Source: Gammaproteobacteria bacterium
GTDB taxonomy: Bacteria; Pseudomonadota; Gammaproteobacteria; Steroidobacterales; GCA-2729495
Reading direction: 5' to 3'
NCBI GenBank assembly: GCA_013001905.1
Contig: JABDLC010000065.1
Coordinates: 1 to 44,922, forward strand
Length of the DNA stretch: 44,922 nucleotides
This document shows positions 1 to 9,916 of the stretch, piece after piece. Both the position numbers and the translations under genes were made by a program. Numbering within the stretch: the first letter of the stretch is position 1; every line of letters starts with the position of its first letter. The notes under the pieces are model-generated. The model was not told the origin of the DNA and did no database searches. It was given only the letters and a program-made list of their open reading frames with translations.

Positions 1-14
1 CGAGTCACCCGACA

Positions 15-773
15 TCAGTGGATCCTGAACGCAGCCTTAATCGCGAGGGAACTGATAATCAGCAGGATAAAATACGGCGCTGCCCAGCCACGCAGCCACG
101 CCGGCCCGATGTGCAGCAACTGCTGCGACTCAATGCCCAGATACAGTTCGTTGACTGACGCGTTGTCTTCGAGATAGCCGGCCGGGTTGGCAATCAGTGC
201 GTTCCACCAGAGCTTTTTATGCATCACCGGCGCAGGGGCGGGCAGCGGCAAGACAACGAAGGTTTCGTCCACGGTGCCGACCGGCAGTTGCGCGTTCTCA
301 GCGGGCCAGATCGCCACATATCCTTCAGTATTGGCATCACTGTGATCTGCGGGTGCCAGCGCCAATGCTGTGGCGGGCGCCGTGCTGACGGTAATAGCGT
401 TGCCTGCGTCCGGCAGGATGTAACCGAACTGGTTGCTGACCCACACGATAATGGCCAGTGCCGGCAATGATCCGCCCAGTGCCGGCCAGAGCACGGTGCC
501 GAAATGCCGGAGGGAGGCGCGCAGTGACGCTGTAATCAGCGGTGCGACTTCGTTGAATTCATGCCCGTCATAACTGCTGAGTGCGCGGCGGGTTGTCAGG
601 GCGTCGGCTTTGGCTTCGCTCACGCGAGTCTGATTCGACAACAGCCAGTAGCCGGCCATCGACAGCGCGCCGGTAATCACGGCCCACAGTGCAAGACGCG
701 GCAGGGGAGGCAGGAAGTCGAGCAGGTTATCGATAGCCGTCAGAAGCGGCCCTGGCAGGTCGAACAGGCCCAT
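15..773 (-). CDS. EMC3/TMCO1-like (Oxa1 superfamily) membrane protein, putative
   Basis: A 252-residue integral membrane protein. It has a hydrophobic segment at about residues 25-45, then a charged helical stretch (about 46-90, beginning SNQTRVSEAK), a second hydrophobic segment (about 95-115), a roughly 110-residue polar region, and a C-terminal segment (about 228-247) after the motif PAWLRGW. One membrane helix, a cytoplasmic helical hairpin and two more helices is the layout of the Oxa1/YidC/EMC3 insertase superfamily, and the wording resembles bacterial EMC3/TMCO1-like proteins I recall; this is recognition, not a search result. The ATG lies two bases after the stop of the upstream small gene, so the two are probably translated from one mRNA. 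Function is unproven; membrane-protein insertion is the family-level guess. Confidence 0.55.
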   Translation of the reverse strand: MGLFDLPGPLLTAIDNLLDFLPPLPRLALWAVITGALSMAGYWLLSNQTRVSEAKADALTTRRALSSYDGHEFNEVAPLITASLRASLRHFGTVLWPALGGSLPALAIIVWVSNQFGYILPDAGNAITVSTAPATALALAPADHSDANTEGYVAIWPAENAQLPVGTVDETFVVLPLPAPAPVMHKKLWWNALIANPAGYLEDNASVNELYLGIESQQLLHIGPAWLRGWAAPYFILLIISSLAIKAAFRIH

Positions 774-775
774 AT

Positions 776-1081
776 TCAGGTGCTGGAGTGTTGCTCGTCC
801 GTCGGCGTGTCCGCGGTTGCCTGGTGTGCTGCCGATTCACCCGTGGTGCCGCCGGCCGCTGCTGCTTCGGCTTCTTTCTGCGCCTTGCGTTTGCGCAGCA
901 TGATGCGCACCGGCCAGATCAGGATCACGCCGAGTGCCAGCACGACGCCGACAATCAGGCCCCACAACGCGCCGAGCAGGCTAATGCCTGCACCCGGGCC
1001 CACGTAGGCCAGTGATGTCAGCGGCGTCAGCCCTGCGCCGAGCACGATCAGCAGTGCAAGGTGTTTTCTGATGGGCTGCAT
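776..1081 (-). CDS. small YVGPGAG-motif membrane protein
   Basis: A 101-residue protein with a signal-peptide-like N-terminus (MQPIRKHLALLIVLGAGLTP), the motif YVGPGAG straight after the predicted cleavage region, one long hydrophobic segment (about residues 35-60) and a charged tail rich in Lys, Glu, Ala and Thr. I chose the ATG at 1081 because it starts the signal sequence and has GGAG ten bases upstream; the frame is open further upstream but that stretch looks non-coding. It ends two bases before the EMC3-like gene, indicating a two-gene unit. Small proteins with this motif beside EMC3-like proteins are, to my recollection, a recurring arrangement in bacteria. No function is established. 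Confidence 0.6.
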   Translation of the reverse strand: MQPIRKHLALLIVLGAGLTPLTSLAYVGPGAGISLLGALWGLIVGVVLALGVILIWPVRIMLRKRKAQKEAEAAAAGGTTGESAAHQATADTPTDEQHSST

Positions 1082-1229
1082 AGTTTGGGGGCTCCGTTTT
1101 CCTGTGTTCTTATCAACGGTTGGGGAGAAGTATACCCGCTGAAAGCGGGGGTGGGGCGGCACGGTACTGGGATTATGTGAATCGCCGCGATCGTTGCATA
1201 CTGGCGCTGTACGGGAGCGTGGGTATCGC

Positions 1230-2297
1230 ATGGATATAGAAAAAGCATCTTTTATCGGGTTGCTGCTGGTGGTCTCGGCAGCCTTTGTCGTGCTGTTATT
1301 TGATTTCCTCCAGCCGGTGTTTTGGGCGGCAACGCTGGCCGTGTTGTTTCACCCGGCCCACCGGCGCCTGATGGTGCTGCTGAAAAAAAGACGCACACCG
1401 GCCGCACTGCTGACGCTGTTGTTGATCTGTATCACGGTGTTGCTGCCGGCATGGTTTATTTCTGCTGCGCTGGTTAACGAAGCTTCGACGCTCTACAAGG
1501 CTATTCAGAGCGGCGAGATTGATCTGTCGCGCGCCGTCGAGTGGTTGCGCAACACCGCGCCGGCGGTCACCGAATTTCTCGCCGGCCTTGGCATCACGCC
1601 GGAAAAAATCACCGAAAGCGTCTCGTCGGCGGCTGTCGTCAGCGGTCAGTACGTCGGCTCGATGGCGGTCACAACCGGTCAGAACATCGCGCGCTTTAGC
1701 ATCAATTTCTTGCTGATGATTTACATTCTGTTCTTTTTTATCCGTGAAGGAGAGCGGCTGCTGGAAATCCTGATCATCGCCATGCCGTTCGGCGATGCAC
1801 GTGAACGGGCGCTGTTGACAAAATTCGCCGAGGTATCGCGGGCGACGGTGAAAGGTACGCTGGTAATCGGGTTGATTCAGGGCGGGCTGGGCGGCCTGAT
1901 TTTCTGGATGCTAGGGATTCAGGGCGCGGTGTTCTGGGGCGCTGTCATGGTGGTCTTGTCGCTTATCCCTGTTGTTGGTGCGAGTTTCGTGTGGGCGCCG
2001 GCGGCCATCATCATGCTCGCCAGCGGTGAATACATCGACGCGGCTATTCTGGTGGTGTTCGGTGTGTTGGTGATCGGGCTGGTCGACAACGTGTTGCGTC
2101 CGATCCTGGTCGGTCGCGATACGCGGATGCCGGACTATCTGGTGTTGCTGTCGACGCTGGGAGGTCTGAGCGTGTTCGGCCCGTCCGGGATTGTGATGGG
2201 GCCCATCATCGCGGCGCTGTTTCTGGCGATCTGGGTCATGTTTGCCGAGGAGCATGCCGGGCGCACGCTGCATGAGTTTCTCGATCGCTCGCCCTGA
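1230..2297 (+). CDS. AI-2E family transporter (UPF0118/PerM-like permease)
   Basis: A 355-residue polytopic inner-membrane protein. Paired N-terminal helices (about 7-65) are followed by a soluble loop with amphipathic helices (about 75-145), and the C-terminal half holds the family's glycine-rich membrane block (IQGGLGGLIFWMLGI, then PVVGASFVWAP and DNVLRPILVGR). The length fits the family. The start is placed at MDIEKASF rather than an in-frame ATG 36 bases upstream, because the extra residues are unlike any family N-terminus and GGGAG lies shortly before 1230. Members include the autoinducer-2 exporter TqsA, but many act on ions or unknown substrates, so the substrate here is not known. 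It is divergent from the small YVGPGAG gene. Confidence 0.85.
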   Translation: MDIEKASFIGLLLVVSAAFVVLLFDFLQPVFWAATLAVLFHPAHRRLMVLLKKRRTPAALLTLLLICITVLLPAWFISAALVNEASTLYKAIQSGEIDLSRAVEWLRNTAPAVTEFLAGLGITPEKITESVSSAAVVSGQYVGSMAVTTGQNIARFSINFLLMIYILFFFIREGERLLEILIIAMPFGDARERALLTKFAEVSRATVKGTLVIGLIQGGLGGLIFWMLGIQGAVFWGAVMVVLSLIPVVGASFVWAPAAIIMLASGEYIDAAILVVFGVLVIGLVDNVLRPILVGRDTRMPDYLVLLSTLGGLSVFGPSGIVMGPIIAALFLAIWVMFAEEHAGRTLHEFLDRSP

Positions 2298-2316
2298 CGG
2301 GTGATCGCGGACCGGT

Positions 2317-3582
2317 TCAGTGCGGGGTGTCGTGTGCCAGGTGCGCGATGGTCGCGAGGCTGCGTTGTTCGCCTTTCAACATCCGGTCTTCAATGCCCAG
2401 CAGAATCGGATCGGCATGGTTGCGATAGATATTGATCTTCGCGTTGAAGACCGTGTGACAGAGGCCGTGCTTGTCCTCAATGGTCATCTTGCGAATGGTG
2501 AAGGTGCCGTTGCCCGACGGCTCGCCGGTGAGGTAGCACTTGATCGACTCAATCGCTTCGCCGGAGAGTTCCAGGCCGTTCAGGTCGGACAAATTGGTCT
2601 GGGCGAGATCGATAAACGCCACGGAGTCGAGTTCGATGCGCGTATCCGGTTCATCGCCCTGCAGTACCGCCTGAAAGTCGCCGACCAGTACCTGGCCGGG
2701 TAACGCGCGTTCACTCATCCGCGCCAGCTCGATCGTGACGTCGCCGACAATGTCGCTGAACACGGTCGGGTTAAGGCCTTCGGCCTGATGGAATTCGTAA
2801 CAGCTGCCGACATGAAACGCAGTCCGCAGAATTGGTACGGAGCGATTGTGAGCCTTGCGCCGCGCAATGGCATTGTCGGCCAGCACCAGATGCATCAGGT
2901 GGTAGAGATTGGTATTGGCGCTGACGCCCAGATCGCGGTTCCAGATGTAAAAACCGTCACCGGTGCTTGAGCGCGCAAAGCGCACGTTCACTTCCTTATC
3001 GAGCATCTTGTTGTGCGCGGAATTCAGTGAGTACGACAGGCTGTTAAGCTGAGTCATCTGTTCGAACGGGCTGAGCAAGCTAAAGCCGACAATATCGAAC
3101 AGAGCGACAGCGCGGTTTTGTACGTAGCGCACGCCGTAACGTGTGACCAGTTTTTCAATGATGCGGGTTTCACTCGCAGAGCCGCTGAGCGGGCTGCGCA
3201 GCTTGCGCCGGCACGGCTCGACGCCGAGCAGATGGGCCGCATTATCGATCTGGCGATTACTGAGCTGTCGCCGCCGCGCCAGCAGTTCCATTACAAAATT
3301 GGCGGCATCCTGATTGGTGCCTTCGGTATCGTCGCAGTGCGCCCCGAGCGCGAACTCGGCGACGGTATAGTGCGGCACAATCAGCAATTCGATTTCGGTA
3401 TTGCGGGCGCTCCAGCCCAGAATGAAATTACGCCCCAGTCCCCAGAGGGAATGAAGTTCGCGATCGAGTTCGATTATGTTGCTACGCTCAGCAAGACTAA
3501 GAACATCGAGATCGCTATTAAGATCCGCCCACAGGTCTTGGCCTGTAAGGCTTAGATACGTCGTGTCGACGCTACCACGCAT
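2317..3582 (-). CDS. class III adenylate/guanylate cyclase-like protein
   Basis: A 421-residue soluble protein. The N-terminal ~150 residues match nothing I recognise. The C-terminal half carries a class III nucleotidyl cyclase homology domain: LFDIVGFS supplies the first metal-binding Asp (D163), SSTGDGFYIW the second (D209), and a VFSDIVGDVTIELARMSE segment aligns with the usual GDAVNLAARL motif. In that last motif the transition-state Asn position is Ile while the Arg (R288) is kept, so the site is diverged and activity is uncertain. No membrane helix, HAMP or receiver domain is visible. The ATG at 3582 is preferred; a GTG three codons upstream is possible. It is divergent from the FAD oxidoreductase gene. 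Confidence 0.7.
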   Translation of the reverse strand: MRGSVDTTYLSLTGQDLWADLNSDLDVLSLAERSNIIELDRELHSLWGLGRNFILGWSARNTEIELLIVPHYTVAEFALGAHCDDTEGTNQDAANFVMELLARRRQLSNRQIDNAAHLLGVEPCRRKLRSPLSGSASETRIIEKLVTRYGVRYVQNRAVALFDIVGFSLLSPFEQMTQLNSLSYSLNSAHNKMLDKEVNVRFARSSTGDGFYIWNRDLGVSANTNLYHLMHLVLADNAIARRKAHNRSVPILRTAFHVGSCYEFHQAEGLNPTVFSDIVGDVTIELARMSERALPGQVLVGDFQAVLQGDEPDTRIELDSVAFIDLAQTNLSDLNGLELSGEAIESIKCYLTGEPSGNGTFTIRKMTIEDKHGLCHTVFNAKINIYRNHADPILLGIEDRMLKGEQRSLATIAHLAHDTPH

Positions 3583-3690
3583 CGCTGTCACCCAAATAAC
3601 CCGTATGCATCATACCTCTAAAAGACTTAATCTAGCCCCTGTTTTAACAGTAGCGCAGGTTGGCCGGACGGCCCCGCGACCGGTGATTCC

Positions 3691-5145
3691 GTGACAGACA
3701 TTTCCTCCCAGGCACTCGACGCACTGAAGGCCGCAGTGGGCCCGCAGGGTTGGCTCGACGACCCGGATGCGCTCGCGCCGTACCTGACGGAGTGGCGGGG
3801 TATCTACAGCGGCTGCACGCCGCTGCTGGTCGCGCCCGCCAGCACCGCCGAAGCATCAGCCGTGCTGCGCGTCTGTGCAGAACATGACATCGCCGTGGTG
3901 CCACAGGGCGGTAATACCGGATTGGCCGGTGGCGCTATACCCGGATTGCAGTCGCGTCCGGAAATCCTGCTCAGCAGCCGCCGTCTGAACCGGGTGCGCA
4001 ATATCGACCCGGCCAACTTCACCGTCACCGTCGAAGCCGGCGTCGTGTTGGCGGAGTTACAGCAGCGTGTCGCTGCTCAGGAGCTCTACTTTCCTCTCAG
4101 TCTGGCTGCGGAGGGCAGCTGCCAGATCGGCGGTAACCTGTCGACGAACGCCGGCGGCACGAATGTACTGCGCTACGGGAACAGCCGTGATCTGGTGCTC
4201 GGGCTCGAAGTCGTGTTGCCGTCGGGTGAAGTCTGGGACGGGCTCAGCGGATTGCGCAAAGACAACACCGGTTACGACCTGCGCCACTTGTTCGTCGGTG
4301 CCGAAGGCACGCTCGGCTTTATCACTGCCGCCACGCTGAAGCTGTTTCCGGCGCCGCGCAGTCGCGCAACCGCATGGCTTGCAGTCGCGGACCCGGATGC
4401 GGCGGTTGCGCTCTACAGTGCTGCCCGACGTCATCTCGGCGAAGAAATGGTGGCGTTCGAGCTGATGGCCGGCAACGCTGTCGACATGGTGCTGGCGCAC
4501 ATTCCCGGCACCCGCGCGCCGCTGGATGCTGAGGCAGGCGGCGGACAGCCTCCATGGTGCGTGCTGATCGAATTCACCAGTGCCGGCGAACAGGCCGTGC
4601 TTGACGCACAGTTGCTTAGCTTCCTCGAGCAATGCATGAGTGACGGACTTGTCGCGGACGGGGCCGTGGCCGCGAGTGATGCACAGCGCGAAGACTTCTG
4701 GCGCGTGCGGCACGGCATCTCGGAAGCGCAGAAACATGCGGGCGGCAGCATCAAGCATGATGTGTCGGTGCCGGTGTCGCGCATGGCGGAATTCCTGGCC
4801 ACGGCCAACAGTGTGGTGGCGGAACAGGTGCCCGGGATACGGCCGGTGCCGTTCGGGCACCTCGGCGACGGTAACGTGCACTACAACCTGAGCCAGCCGC
4901 CCGACATGGATACCGACACCTTTCTCGCACGGCGCGCTGAGGTGAATCGTGTGGTACACGAGCTCGTCACCGGCATGGGCGGCAGCTTCAGCGCAGAGCA
5001 CGGGATCGGCTACCTGAAGGCGGCCGAGCTGGCGCGGCTGAAAGACCCGGTGGCGCTGGCTGCCATGCGCGCGATCAAGCAGGCGCTGGACCCGCAGGGC
5101 ATCATGAATCCCGGCAAAGTACTGCCGCTGCCAGACGCCGACTAA
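3691..5145 (+). CDS. FAD-binding D-2-hydroxyacid dehydrogenase (GlcD/D2HGDH-like)
   Basis: A 484-residue flavoenzyme of the VAO/PCMH fold. The FAD-binding domain contains VVPQGGNTGLAGGAIP and the block IGGNLSTNAGGTNVLRYGNSR; the C-terminal oxidase domain contains the metal-site histidines in VPFGHLGDGNVHYN and the AEHGIGYLK motif, ending in the typical LDPQGIMNPGKVLP. These features are shared by glycolate oxidase GlcD, D-lactate dehydrogenase Dld2 and D-2-hydroxyglutarate dehydrogenase. With no GlcE or GlcF next door, a stand-alone D-2-hydroxyglutarate or D-lactate dehydrogenase is more likely than glycolate oxidase. The start is a GTG with no strong ribosome-binding site. ilvD follows after 45 bases on the same strand. 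Confidence 0.85.
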   Translation: MTDISSQALDALKAAVGPQGWLDDPDALAPYLTEWRGIYSGCTPLLVAPASTAEASAVLRVCAEHDIAVVPQGGNTGLAGGAIPGLQSRPEILLSSRRLNRVRNIDPANFTVTVEAGVVLAELQQRVAAQELYFPLSLAAEGSCQIGGNLSTNAGGTNVLRYGNSRDLVLGLEVVLPSGEVWDGLSGLRKDNTGYDLRHLFVGAEGTLGFITAATLKLFPAPRSRATAWLAVADPDAAVALYSAARRHLGEEMVAFELMAGNAVDMVLAHIPGTRAPLDAEAGGGQPPWCVLIEFTSAGEQAVLDAQLLSFLEQCMSDGLVADGAVAASDAQREDFWRVRHGISEAQKHAGGSIKHDVSVPVSRMAEFLATANSVVAEQVPGIRPVPFGHLGDGNVHYNLSQPPDMDTDTFLARRAEVNRVVHELVTGMGGSFSAEHGIGYLKAAELARLKDPVALAAMRAIKQALDPQGIMNPGKVLPLPDAD

Positions 5146-5190
5146 CGCGTGTACAATTGCGCGCTTTCAAGCGGTTAGCGGTAGTTTTTC

Positions 5191-6879
5191 ATGAGCGAGC
5201 AGGATAATTCCCGGCGTCGTTATTCCAGTCTGGTCGTGGACGGTGTCGAGCAGGCACCGAGTCGCGCGATGCTGCGTGCTGTGGGTTTCACCGATGCGGA
5301 CTTCAAAAAGAGCCAGATCGGCATCGCGTCGACCTGGAGCATGGTCACGCCCTGCAATATGCACATCGACAAGCTGGCTGATGAGGCCGAGCGTGGCGTG
5401 AATGAAGCGGGCGGCAAGGCTGTTCAGTTCAACACGATCACCGTGTCCGACGGCATCTCGATGGGCACGCCCGGAATGCGTTACTCACTGGTCTCCAGAG
5501 AAGTCATCGCGGATTCCATTGAAACTGTGGTCGGCGGCGAAGGCTTCGACGGCTTCGTCGCGATCGGTGGCTGTGACAAGAACATGCCCGGCTGCATGAT
5601 GGCGATGGCGCGCTTAAACCGGCCGTCTGTGTTTGTGTACGGCGGCACGATTCAGCCCGGCCCGGAACGCCGTGACATTGTGTCGGTGTTCGAGGCAGTG
5701 GGCGGCGTTGCCAGCGGCAAGGTCAGCGATGCGGAGCTGCTGGAAGTGGAGCGCACGGCGATCCCCGGCCCCGGTTCCTGCGGCGGCATGTACACAGCGA
5801 ATACGATGGCCTCTGCCATCGAAGCGCTGGGCATGAGCCTGCCCAACAGTTCGGCACAGGACGCCATTTCCTCCAGCAAACTCGCGGACTGCGAGCGGGC
5901 CGGACAGGCTGTGGTCGAACTCGTCAATAAAGATATCAAGCCGCGCGACATCATGACCCGTGAGGCATTCGAAAACGCCATTACGGTCGTCATCGCGCTC
6001 GGCGGTTCGACCAACGCCGTGCTGCACATGCTTGCAATTGCGCGCGAGGCAGGTGTGCCGCTGGAACTGGATGACTTCACCCGGATCGGCGCCCGTGTGC
6101 CGCTGGTGTCGAACCTGAAGCCCAGCGGCAAGTATTCGATGTCCGAACTGATCGAGATCGGCGGCATCCGGCCGCTGATGAAGCGACTGCTTGATGCCGG
6201 GCTGCTGCACGGTGACTGTCTGACGGTGTCGGGCCGGACGCTGGCAGAGGATCTGGCGGGTGTGGCGGATTATCCCGCGGGTCAGGACATCATTTACCCA
6301 CTTGATAATCCTGTGAAGAAAGATTCTCACCTTGTTGTTTTATATGGAAATCTTGCCCCAGAGGGCGCGGTGGCGAAAATTACCGGCAAGGAAGGCGTCA
6401 GCTTCACGGGCACGGCCAAAGTGTTCAGCTCGGAAGAAGAGGGGCTGCAGGCCATCCTGGACGGCCGGGTTGTGGGCGGCGATGTCGTGGTTATTCGCTA
6501 TGAGGGCCCGAAAGGCGGCCCCGGCATGCGCGAAATGCTGAGCCCGACCGCGGCCATTATGGGTAAAGGTCTGGGTGATCAGGTGGCATTTATTACTGAC
6601 GGCCGGTTTTCCGGCGGCAGTCACGGCTTCGTGGTCGGTCACGTCACGCCGGAAGCGGCTGTGGGCGGCCCCATCGCACTGATCGAAGACGGCGACGAGA
6701 TCACGATTAACGCGGAAACGCGCATGATCGATGTCGCCGTGGACGATGCCGAAATGGCCGCGCGTCGCGAACGCTGGCAGCCGCCGGCGCCGAAAGCAAA
6801 CCCGGGCGTGCTGACCAAGTATGCGCGGCTGGTCAGCTCGGCCTCGGAAGGGGCCATCACGGGCGGCAGCAGTGACTGA
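5191..6879 (+). CDS. ilvD: dihydroxy-acid dehydratase
   Basis: A full-length 562-residue IlvD. It dehydrates 2,3-dihydroxy-isovalerate and 2,3-dihydroxy-3-methylvalerate to the keto acids that precede valine, leucine and isoleucine. Iron-sulfur ligand cysteines are visible at C55 (TPCNMHI), C128 ([10 protein letters not shown]) and C197 (GPGSCGGMY), with the metal-binding Lys next to C128. The shorter ~560-residue form with this cysteine spacing commonly carries a [2Fe-2S] cluster, though cluster type cannot be read from sequence alone. The product feeds the IlvE and Leu enzymes at 21707-27461. The stop codon lies inside the first codons of the aspartate kinase/DAP decarboxylase gene, so the two are translationally coupled. 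Confidence 0.97.
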   Translation: MSEQDNSRRRYSSLVVDGVEQAPSRAMLRAVGFTDADFKKSQIGIASTWSMVTPCNMHIDKLADEAERGVNEAGGKAVQFNTITVSDGISMGTPGMRYSLVSREVIADSIETVVGGEGFDGFVAIGGCDKNMPGCMMAMARLNRPSVFVYGGTIQPGPERRDIVSVFEAVGGVASGKVSDAELLEVERTAIPGPGSCGGMYTANTMASAIEALGMSLPNSSAQDAISSSKLADCERAGQAVVELVNKDIKPRDIMTREAFENAITVVIALGGSTNAVLHMLAIAREAGVPLELDDFTRIGARVPLVSNLKPSGKYSMSELIEIGGIRPLMKRLLDAGLLHGDCLTVSGRTLAEDLAGVADYPAGQDIIYPLDNPVKKDSHLVVLYGNLAPEGAVAKITGKEGVSFTGTAKVFSSEEEGLQAILDGRVVGGDVVVIRYEGPKGGPGMREMLSPTAAIMGKGLGDQVAFITDGRFSGGSHGFVVGHVTPEAAVGGPIALIEDGDEITINAETRMIDVAVDDAEMAARRERWQPPAPKANPGVLTKYARLVSSASEGAITGGSSD

Positions 6880-9469
6880 CAGCGACCAATCCATCCGCTG
6901 GGTCGTCCTGAAATTCGGCGGCACCAGCGTCGCTTCCGCGGCCAACTGGAGCATCATCCGGGACCTTGTTAAAGAGCGACTGGACGAACAGCTGCGTGTG
7001 CTCGTCGTGCATTCCGCCGTGGGCGGCATCAGCAATATGCTGGATCAGGTCATGGCTGAGGCCACCCAGGGCGACCCCGCCCCATTGTTGGCAGACATCA
7101 GCGAACGCCACCTTGCGCTGGCTGCTGACCTCGGGCTGGACGGCCCGGCGCTGCTGGGCGACTACCTGACAGAGCTGGAGCAATTGCTGGCCGGCGTGCG
7201 TCTCGTGCGCGAGGTCAGTCCGCGCGTCCACGCCAAAATCATGGCCATGGGTGAGCTGTTGTCGACGAAGATGGGCGCCGCGTACCTGAATGCGGAGGGC
7301 ATCCCGACGCACTGGCAGGATGCACGCGAATCGATGTGTTCCGTTGATGTGCCGGGTGCCTCCGAGCGTGCTGCGTTTTTGTCAGCCACCTGTGAGCACA
7401 CGGCTGATCCGCGGTTGCAGGCGGAGCTGGCGGCGCGCGACGGCGTCGTCCTGACGCAGGGTTTTGTGGCCCGCAATTCGCGGGACGAGACCGTGCTGCT
7501 CGGCAGGGGCGGGTCAGACACGTCGGCCGCGTATTTTGCCGGTCGCCTGCAGGCAGAACGCCTCGAAATCTGGACCGATGTGCCGGGCATGTTCAGTGCC
7601 GATCCGCGGGCTGTGCCGGGTGCACGACTGCTGAAAGCGCTGCGTTATGAAGAAGCGCAGGAAATTGCATCGACGGGCGGAGCGGTGTTGCATCCGCGCT
7701 CGATTTCGCCCGTGCGACGCGCGGGCATACCCTTGTGGATACGCTGCACCGCGCGCCCGGATGCGACCGGCACCGTGATTGCGCAGGAAGCGGGTGACGA
7801 TGCGCCGCGGGTGAAGGCCATTTCCAGTCGCGATGGCATCACGCTGGTGTCCATGGAAACGCTCGGCATGTGGCAGCAGGTCGGGTTCTTGTCTGAAGCT
7901 TTCAAGTGCTTCAGTGATCTCGGATTGTCGATCGATCTCGTATCGACATCCGAGAGCAATGTCACCGTGACGCTGGACCCGAGCGCGAACTCGATGGACG
8001 CCAGCATGCTTGAGCGTCTGGAACAAAATCTCGCTCGCCTGTGTCGGGTGCGCATCCTGCAGGATGTGTCGGTCGTCAGCCTCGTGGGGCAAAAGATCCG
8101 CGCGATGCTGCATGAGATCGGCCCGGCCCTCGAAGTGTTTCAGGAAAATCAGATCCACTTGCTGAGTCAGGCAGCCAGCGACCTCAACCTTAGTTTTGTG
8201 GTTGATCATGATCAGGCAGCGCGACTGGTGCAGAACCTGCACTCCACGCTCATCAAGCCACCGCGCACCGACAGCGTATTCGGCGAAACCTGGGAAGAGC
8301 TCGCCCGTGAGGATGCGACGGCAGAGACGGACGTCGGCGAAATGCCCTGGTGGGCAGAGCGGCGTGACGAACTGCTGGCGATCGCCGGCAAAGAACAATC
8401 AGCGTATGTGTACAGTCGTGACTCAGTAGCCGCGGCCGTTGCGCGTCTGCGCGCTCTGGATTCGGTTGATCAGGTGTTTTACGCGATCAAGGCGAACTCC
8501 AACCCCGACATTCTGCGGACCGTCAATGAAGGCGGGCTGAATTTTGAAGTGGTGTCACCGGGAGAGATTGATCTCATTCTGGAGTTGTTCCCGGATATTG
8601 ATCGCGAGCGTATCCTGTTTACGCCGAATTTCGCGCCGCGTGAGGAATACGAGTATGGCTTCAAGCAGGGGATCCGGGTCACGCTGGACAACCTGCATCC
8701 GTTGCGCGAGTGGGGCGACATCTTTCGCGGGCAGAACGTATTTCTCCGTCTCGACACGGGGCAGGGGCGTGGTCATCACGAACACGTCAAAACAGCCGGT
8801 GTGCACTCGAAGTTTGGTATCCCGTTGTTCGAGCTCGATGAAGCGCAGCAACTGCTGGATGACTGTGGCGCGCAGGTCGTCGGTCTGCATGCACACACCG
8901 GCAGCGGTATTCTGCAGGCTGACAATTGGGAAGAAGTGGCGACCGCGCTCGGCGATGCCGCGCGGCGTTTTCCGACCGTACGCTATCTCGATATCGGCGG
9001 CGGGCTGGGTATCCCCGAAAAGCCCGGCCAGCAGCCGCTCGACATGGCGGCATTTGATGCGAGTCTGGCATCCGTCAGGGATCACGTCGGTGATTGCGAG
9101 ATCTGGCTCGAGCCGGGTCGCTATGTCGTTGCTCAGGCCGGTGTATTGCTGGCGACCGTGACGCAGACCAAAGGTAAAGGCGATGTGCAGTATGTGGGCA
9201 TCAGCACCGGCATGAATTCGCTGATTCGCCCGGCTCTTTACGGCGCCTACCATGAGATCGCCAATCTCACCCGCCTGGGTGAGGCGGCCGGTGATATTGT
9301 TAACGTCGTAGGCCCGATCTGCGAGACCGGTGACCGGCTCGGTTCTGACCGTTTGTTACCGGTGACCCGGGAAGGTGACGTGCTGCTGATCGCCAATGCA
9401 GGCGCCTACGGCTATGTGATGAGCTCCCGCTACAATCTTCGGGAGCCCGCAGTTGAGGTGATGATTTAG
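6872..9469 (+). CDS. bifunctional aspartate kinase / diaminopimelate decarboxylase
   Basis: An 865-residue fusion catalysing the first (aspartate to aspartyl phosphate) and last (meso-diaminopimelate to lysine) steps of the lysine pathway. The N-terminal kinase has KFGGTSV (K14) and [11 protein letters not shown] (about 211-219), followed by ACT regulatory domains (about 318-463) that usually confer feedback by lysine or threonine. The C-terminal fold-III decarboxylase has the PLP lysine in [10 protein letters not shown] (K540), [21 protein letters not shown] and [11 protein letters not shown]. The start is GTG at 6872, giving an 8-base overlap with ilvD; a start further upstream would add non-family residues. 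The same fusion is known from Xanthomonas and Xylella. Both active sites look intact. Confidence 0.93.
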   Translation: MTDSDQSIRWVVLKFGGTSVASAANWSIIRDLVKERLDEQLRVLVVHSAVGGISNMLDQVMAEATQGDPAPLLADISERHLALAADLGLDGPALLGDYLTELEQLLAGVRLVREVSPRVHAKIMAMGELLSTKMGAAYLNAEGIPTHWQDARESMCSVDVPGASERAAFLSATCEHTADPRLQAELAARDGVVLTQGFVARNSRDETVLLGRGGSDTSAAYFAGRLQAERLEIWTDVPGMFSADPRAVPGARLLKALRYEEAQEIASTGGAVLHPRSISPVRRAGIPLWIRCTARPDATGTVIAQEAGDDAPRVKAISSRDGITLVSMETLGMWQQVGFLSEAFKCFSDLGLSIDLVSTSESNVTVTLDPSANSMDASMLERLEQNLARLCRVRILQDVSVVSLVGQKIRAMLHEIGPALEVFQENQIHLLSQAASDLNLSFVVDHDQAARLVQNLHSTLIKPPRTDSVFGETWEELAREDATAETDVGEMPWWAERRDELLAIAGKEQSAYVYSRDSVAAAVARLRALDSVDQVFYAIKANSNPDILRTVNEGGLNFEVVSPGEIDLILELFPDIDRERILFTPNFAPREEYEYGFKQGIRVTLDNLHPLREWGDIFRGQNVFLRLDTGQGRGHHEHVKTAGVHSKFGIPLFELDEAQQLLDDCGAQVVGLHAHTGSGILQADNWEEVATALGDAARRFPTVRYLDIGGGLGIPEKPGQQPLDMAAFDASLASVRDHVGDCEIWLEPGRYVVAQAGVLLATVTQTKGKGDVQYVGISTGMNSLIRPALYGAYHEIANLTRLGEAAGDIVNVVGPICETGDRLGSDRLLPVTREGDVLLIANAGAYGYVMSSRYNLREPAVEVMI

Positions 9470-9505
9470 CGTTCGGGCACTGAACGCGATACAGGAGTCA
9501 GAACA

Positions 9506-9916
9506 ATGCTGAAACGCTTTGCCGAAGTACGATGGGTTTTGGTGATAGTTGCGATTGTCATGCCTGCCTGGGCGCAGAACCCGCCGGCGGGGATGCCGTC
9601 GCAGGCGGATATGCAACGCATGATGCAGCAGGGCCAGATAATGGCTGCATGCATGGCAGAAATCGACCAGAGTCGCATCGAGGCGATTTCGCGCGAAGCG
9701 GAAGCCGTGAGCGATGAGATTGATGCGCTTTGCAAGCAGGGCGATGAGTCGGGAGCGTTGCAAACCGCGATCGATTTCAGCAAGAAGATGGCGGCAGATC
9801 CGACTGTGAAGAAGCTGCGTGACTGTTCCGCGGGAATGCAGGACATGCTGGCCGGCATCATGCCGAATATCGACCCCGCCGCCGGCGCAGATGACAGTGG
9901 CGGCATTTGCGACTGA
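9506..9916 (+). CDS. secreted hypothetical protein with four cysteines
   Basis: A 136-residue protein with a clear signal peptide (hydrophobic VLVIVAIVMPAWA, predicted cleavage after AWA), then a Met/Gln-rich helical segment (PSQADMQRMMQQGQIM) and a mostly helical body. Four cysteines follow in the contexts MAACMA, DALCKQ, LRDCSA and GGICD, enough for two disulfides in the periplasm. It has a strong ribosome-binding site (AGGAG, eight bases from the ATG). The next gene starts inside its last codons. I do not recognise a family; spaced small helices with Met-rich patches could suggest metal or chaperone binding, but that is only a guess. Confidence 0.7.
   Translation: MLKRFAEVRWVLVIVAIVMPAWAQNPPAGMPSQADMQRMMQQGQIMAACMAEIDQSRIEAISREAEAVSDEIDALCKQGDESGALQTAIDFSKKMAADPTVKKLRDCSAGMQDMLAGIMPNIDPAAGADDSGGICD

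Noticed and set aside
1135-1149. CCCGCT-GAA-AGCGGG hairpin between the divergent small-protein and AI-2E genes
   Set aside because: Short stem in a GC-rich promoter region without a T-run; probably chance.
4057-5001. A 314-codon minus-strand frame under the FAD oxidoreductase gene
   Set aside because: Antisense shadow of a well-conserved gene; no start signal or recognisable domain.
9469-9488. GCGTTC/GAACGC hairpin after the lysine-pathway fusion gene
   Set aside because: No T-run follows, the stem is short, and it lies close to the ribosome-binding site of the next gene; not a convincing terminator.
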